This document shows positions 58,661 to 64,000 of a DNA stretch of 64,000 nucleotides, piece after piece. How positions within the stretch are numbered: position 1 is the stretch's first letter; each line of letters begins with the position of its first letter. This DNA comes from Polytrichum commune (Eukaryota > Streptophyta > Polytrichopsida > Polytrichales > Polytrichaceae). Location: the NCBI GenBank assembly GCA_950295325.1, contig OX485808.1, positions 43,111,180-43,175,179 of the forward strand, read 5' to 3'. Made by a program: the position numbers and the translations under genes. The notes under the pieces are model-generated. The model was not told where the DNA came from. It made no database searches and worked only from the letters and a program-made list of their open reading frames with translations.

Positions 58661-61600
58661 GACACTTGTTTAAAAGAGATTGGACGACGTCTTCAAGTTA
58701 ACTACTCCACACTCAAAATTGAACACAATTGGAAGAACCTATGTGTTCGATTTGACAATCAACAAACATGCACTTCCAATAACCATAACTAAAGTAGGGC
58801 AACTCCAAATTTATATCCTTCTTATAATTACTAGTGCTTCATCACAAATCTACTAATACAACAAGTTTTGTTGTGTATATCTAATTGAGAGAAGTGGAAG
58901 AATGGGAAAAACGAACCAAATAACACCCCCCCCCAATACCTTATTAGACGCCACAAAGCCCGAGCCATTTCTTTTTGCCATGTTGGGGGCATAAACAACA
59001 AAAAGACAATCATGGATTCATTTTTAATAGATTGAGTCGTGATGATGTCACTCAAAACTCGAGAATTGATAACAAAGTTGATTATTCATTGAATTGGCAG
59101 TTGGGAACGTGGATTTGCCTCCCCAAAATACTCATATCTTTTGAAAAATGATGGGGGGAAAACACGGCCTACCATTATGGGAGCCTATAAGAACTCATCA
59201 TTTTTGGTCTTAAATGTTTCAAATTAATATTTTGGTCTTTATGTAAAGTAGTCAACTTTGAGATGGGGTGTCAATAAACTAACGAAAACAATGGCTGATA
59301 TGTACTCCGTTCACTGCCACTAGTAAGTGCAAACAAAATTTATTTTGTTAGGTGCAAACTTTTCCCCTACATGAAATAATTCTCTATTGTTATCCTCAGA
59401 AACAATTAAAAGGCGTTGTTGTATTTAGGTTCATCATTTTAAATTGTGTTCCTCAATACTAATTGTAAACTGACTAAGTAGTATCACCAACACTAAATGA
59501 GAACCTCACATTACATATCATTCCTTGTAGATAAATTTGGGTATTGTAGATTCACAATGTTGCAGTTACTATCACTTATTGAGTGGTTTTCCGCCCAACT
59601 TTAAATCATCCATGGCAATATTTCACTGCATATACAAGGAATAACCGAAGCATCTCAATTAATAGCATATCAATAATTAAAAAATAAGGATAGTGGGCGA
59701 GTTGGCTCAAAACTCTCCCGATAATTAGACTAGTATTTTACAGTAAATTTGATTCAACAAACATTCATAGCACACAATCAAACACATTTTATATTTGAAA
59801 ATCCATAATCATAATAGTTATTATATCATCAAATTGTTTCATAAATGAAGTCATGGTGGTAAAATAGTAGATAATATGAAAAAAATGGATATAACAACAT
59901 ATATCTATCTATATTTTTTTTAAATGCTACATCTAATTGATCATCATATGTTACTGAACATTTAGTCTTGGAGTATGTATATAAAGTGTTTCAAGAAGAG
60001 GATCCTTCTTGTCCACTTTTAAAAGGTGCCTTTAACTTTTGAGTTTCAAGTTGAAAATAAATGATTTGGGTCTCTCTCTCTCTCTTGTTTAGCACTCCAT
60101 TCTTCCGTTTCCAACTTATCTTTTGCGATCCATTCTTCAAATTTGCGTATTTATTTCGTCATCCTTACTTGCATCTCCAACTTCAATTTCATCATTACTA
60201 ACTCCTTGGTGGCCTAATCAAATGTACATACAATACACACATACAATACTTATTTGATCATTTAAATCCACATTTTATCAATTTCCTCATGTACCTATAC
60301 AATCTCTATCTAAATGCAATCGACAATCGACATGGATAATAACTCGGATATACAAAGATTCTCTCACCTTGACATACCCATTAAATAATCAATAATTGAT
60401 TGACATCAGAAGGTTGACACCCACATGTAGGTTCTTGCATACCATTATTGATGTTCACTCTTGATACCATGCATTCACCTCTATACCAATCCAACATTGA
60501 TGTATACATAGGGCGAAACCCTTAAACACACCCTAAATTCCTATACTTATCATGTTGTTAATACTATATGAACAACGTTCATAATAATATTGATTTTTAT
60601 TAGCTCGTTCATTCCCTAACAACAACAAAATATTGTGTAAAGTGGGGACGGTATTTTATGTTGTTGCAATGACTTTTTTAGTGAGATGTTTTATGCATAA
60701 CTTTACAAATATTGTCATCACGACTTCCTTACAATTTATCCAAATGCCATATATTGAAACAAAATCTGGTATATTCTGCATCTTGACATTTAAATGATGT
60801 AACATTTTCATGAACGATTGAAATTATCATGAAAATCACTTAGTAAGTGACAATAATTGCAACATTGTAAACCCACCTTTCTTAAAAAAAATTACAATGA
60901 ATAATATCATAATGCAAGGTCCACATTTAGCATGGGTGACACTACACAGGGTGGTTTACAATTAGTATTTGAGCAAGACGATTAGAATTGGTGACATTAA
61001 AAACAATACGTAGTGCAGCTTCAAACACTTACATATTGTACTAAAACAATAATAAAAAATAACACATTTGGAAAGAAAAAAACGTCATTGTCTTTCTTGC
61101 CCAATTCGCCTGGTCATGAGGTTGGGGCCAATGAATGAGTATAAAACTGCTTCATTACATTGAGTCTTTGGTATAGCTAAAAAATGCACATAAAGTGACT
61201 CACGTTGGTGGGAGGTAGTCACTACCCCCCCCCCCTCCCCCACCAACATGCGTGTGGTTGTTGTCATTTGCACATGTAGTGTGGTCCGCGAGTTTCAAAA
61301 CACATGGTTTCGCTTCTCCAGTCCAAGATGACTTTTTGTGAAAATCTCTAGTTTTGGGTGTGTGAGGCAGCACCTGAAAAGTGTTTGGGCATATATAGTC
61401 AGTCAAGATCCTAGTGATTCTAAATCCAGCCGGTTACATGTTGACATCTTCCAGTTCCGCTTGATTCATTAGAGGTATATTCTTCCATAGATTCCTCTAA
61501 AATGATGGGTAATCCTCCGGAAGTCTCCGACTTTCAACCAATTTTTTCTCAAACTCGACCGGTTCATTTGTAACCAACCGCCGGTTCTCCCCGGACATGA

Positions 61601-62836
61601 TAGGTGTGGGCAATGGTGATTTTTCACAAGGTCCCTAACATGTCCAGGGACATGTTCATAAAAAAAACATTTCTAGTGGACGGTTTCTTAGAAAATGAAA
61701 CCAGTTTTTGGACGTGTCAAATTCACTTTGGACATGTTCTAAAAGTAACATTTTTTTGTTTTTTTTTTTCAAAAAAAGAAATGGTACAAATATTAGTTAC
61801 ATTATGACATGTGAATATAAGCATAATGCAATCAAACCACTAGTATCCAATCAAAATATCAATCTTGAAGTGCTTGATTCACCTGCATACATTAATTCAT
61901 CAAACACAAAATTTAGAATGGGGTGGACTGGAAAGATGAGAATCGACAGCAAAAGACAGATCACTGACGAACATTGAAGGCATAATTTGTCAAGATCCTA
62001 TTGTTTCCAAGTGCAACCAGTCACATGTCAACATCTTTCGGTTTTTTGTTTTTTTTCCCCTAATTTTTTACCAACATTGTAAGAGACTTATTTATACCTC
62101 TTGCGGGACGGGTATTTTCATTTTCAGGCCGGTTTTGAGTCGGGTTGTTTTTTCTTTAACCTTTCCATGGACGGGTTGGTTTAGAAATTACCGGTTTTGG
62201 GACGGGTTGCAATTTTTTTTGCCTTTCAATTCAAGGTTTTTGGACGTGGACAGGCAAAAACTTTGTGAAAAATGAGCCCTGGGTGTGGGGCATCCACTTA
62301 ATAAGTTTAAAAAAAAACTTTCCCCATTATTTGGTAGTACTGTAATAGTAGGAGGAGGAGGAGGAGAGGGCTAGCTATAAAGGGAAAAGAGAGTGACGGT
62401 GCCCATGTGGATAAGGCATCAAACTGGTGTAAAGCACTCCTCCTCACCTTCTCCAGGGGTGGGATTGGATGCCACGTCGCATTGAACAGGGGACAGCAGA
62501 CCCCTCTCCTCGTCCACGTCACCAAACATTTTTCCTCCCGGGCAGCAGGGGGGCAGCCCCAGCCCTTGGTTGAGAAAATCCCAGGGTTTCCATCCTTCTC
62601 CACACTCCTATCAAGAGTTATTAATATAGGTCCGACCGTTGCTAATGTTGATGCTAGGGCAGCTCGATGAATAGGTATCAAGGTTCTTGCATGGCATATA
62701 GGCTCGAATGGTATTGAACACAAAAAATATCTTCAAACTCTCATGCTACACGACTATTCTAAAATAATGAGCTTTTTGTTATGGATAGGGGTCCGATTGG
62801 TTTAAAACAAAGGAAAAATTACACTCGTGATTGCGT
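58661..62836. other. Intergenic, repeat remnants only
   Basis: AT-rich. Contains a MITE-family fragment at 59440-59645 and an inverted one at about 60840-61000. Poly-C tracts occur near 58928 and 61227. No gene recognised. Confidence 0.5.
59440..59645 (+). repeat. Fragment of the 'TTTAGTGTCA' MITE family
   Basis: Shares AATTGTAAAC, CACCAACACTAAATG, TTGTAGATTCACAATGTTGCA-like and CATCCATGGCAATATTTCA blocks, in order, with 28.2-29.1 and 62.8-63.7 kb. Confidence 0.7.
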
Positions 62837-63692
62837 ATGGTATTTAGTGTCACATGGGTAATAGTGTTATTTACCCTGTTTTGGGGCGTCTACTAGGTTA
62901 CACTAATGACCAACAACTTCATCATTAGTGCCAGCTTGTGAGACTTGGCATGCAAGTGCACTTTTTGATATCTTGGCATGAGTGCGTTCAATAGTGTTGT
63001 GAGGTGTATGCATACGTTACACGATGGTCTACAAGTTGACTGAAGTTTACACAAACGACAATTGGTTTTAAGCATGCTCAAGAATATATTTCCTCTTTGC
63101 GTACTAGAATGTAAACACACGACACTTACCGTTGGTATGCTTCAGTAATATCTTCCTCTTGCATACTGCAATGCAAAACTATCGTCTCAAGTTTCCCAAT
63201 GTGCTACGCTAAATGTCTAAGTTACGCAAACAATTTTTAACTTCAAAAAGCTACTTATGTTGATGAATAGTAGCATATTGGCAATTAGTGGATGTGACAC
63301 TTTGAGACCTCCACGCATCTAGTTTAGGCCCTTCTTCAATAGCGCATGTGACACTAAATTCTCATCGTCTTGCTCAATATTAATTGTAAACCCCGATGTA
63401 GTGTCACCGACACTAAATGTCAACCTCACATTATCTGTCATTTCTTGTAAACTTTTTTGGGGGATTATAGATTTACAATGTTGTAATTATTGTCACTTAC
63501 TTTGTTTCATCCATGGCAATATTTCATCACATATTTGTTAGGATGCAAATTATACCAAACTGTTTCAATAATCGACATTTGGATGAATTGAAAGTAAGCT
63601 CAGATGACAATATTTGTGAACTTATTCATAAAAAGTGTCACTAAAAAAGTCACCGCAGCCTGACGTTAAATACCATATGACACTAAATACAT
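62837..63692. mobile_element. MITE family 'TTTAGTGTCA', about 855-bp copy
   Basis: TATTTAGTGTCACATGGGTA (62841) and the reverse complement TACCATATGACACTAAATA (63671-63689) form the terminal repeats. The right half matches the 28.2-29.1 kb copy block by block. No coding content. Confidence 0.65.
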
Positions 63693-64000
63693 TAATTAGT
63701 GTGGTCCCCAGTATCTACCCATGGGCAGAGCCACACCCCCATAAAAAAAAGAAAAAAGGGAAAGAAAAAGAAAAAAAGCTTGTGAGTTCAATCCTCCCCC
63801 CTCAGAACAAAAGTTTTGGTGGTCGCTGCCCGTAACCCTAAGCAGACCCCGTCTATGACCGTAGCTATCTATGGCTATGACGGATAGCTATGGCGATGGC
63901 GAGCCTCCACGAGGTCGGGCAAGGAAGACTTTACCTTGACCTCGGGGACCGGGGCCATTGTTTACGCAACAAGGAGCAGGCAGATCGCATCCGGGCACAA
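63693..64000. other. Right edge, no assigned feature
   Basis: An A-rich stretch (63744-63778) precedes a GC-richer segment from 63840 (GACCGTAGCTATCTATGGC, GCGATGGCGAGCCTCCACG). The latter may be the start of a gene or repeat outside the window; I cannot assign it. Confidence 0.3.

Noticed and set aside
62307-62723. 138-codon minus-strand frame
   Set aside because: Low-complexity leucine run from a GGA microsatellite and no recognisable domain.

Overview
The window looks like nuclear DNA of a land plant. The evidence is a YIP4-type membrane protein and an early-nodulin-like phytocyanin with spliceosomal introns, a CACTA (En/Spm) transposase of plant type, TTTAGGG telomere-like runs, Tourist-type MITEs and long AT-rich intergenic DNA. 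The unusual transposon content would suit a bryophyte, lycophyte or fern, but I cannot name the species. Only two ordinary host genes are convincing (phytocyanin-like at 23.4-24.7 kb, YIP4-like at 36.0-37.7 kb, both on the minus strand). Most of the rest is mobile or repeated DNA.

Layout. 1-3.2 kb (minus): a multi-exon gene, running off the left edge, that appears to join a ParB-like domain to a DNA-methyltransferase-like C-terminus. It carries two in-frame stops. 0.2-8.7 kb: 28 copies of a 22-bp dyad (half-site GTTTGGGTCG, two variable central bases, then the reverse complement). They lie in two introns and upstream of the ParB-like gene, and in a 120-bp-period array ending just before the next gene. 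8.9-12.0 kb (plus): an intact two-exon DUF7869-type (RNase H-fold) transposase-like gene. 12.6-13.5 kb: a SET-domain gene with all hallmark motifs. 14.1-19.9 kb: a decayed CACTA element (TNP2, DUF4218 and DUF4216 regions) whose large intron is triplicated and holds a 972-bp solo LTR. 21.6-22.9 kb: a degenerate fragment that resembles the methyltransferase-like region of the first gene.

25.3-29.2 kb: MITEs, including a 1.84-kb element with about 480-bp inverted arms and a TA-flanked 623-bp element nested in its loop. 29-36 kb and 38-47 kb: gene-poor DNA with tandem repeats, foldbacks and SINE-like pieces. 47.05-57.4 kb (minus): one very large decayed LINE. Its ORF2 reads apurinic-type endonuclease, reverse transcriptase, RNase H, a CCHC zinc motif and a restriction-like endonuclease, which is the dual-endonuclease plan of the Dualen/RandI clade. 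57.6-64 kb: a GC-rich block and further MITE copies.

Two themes connect the regions. First, nearly every transposon ORF and the ParB-like gene is broken by in-frame stops, many of them one C-to-T (or G-to-A) change from a sense codon, as expected from decay of methylated DNA. The SET and DUF7869 genes are open by comparison. Second, a ParB-type protein normally binds a palindrome, and here a ParB-like gene is saturated with a conserved palindrome in its non-coding parts. A functional link is speculative but testable.
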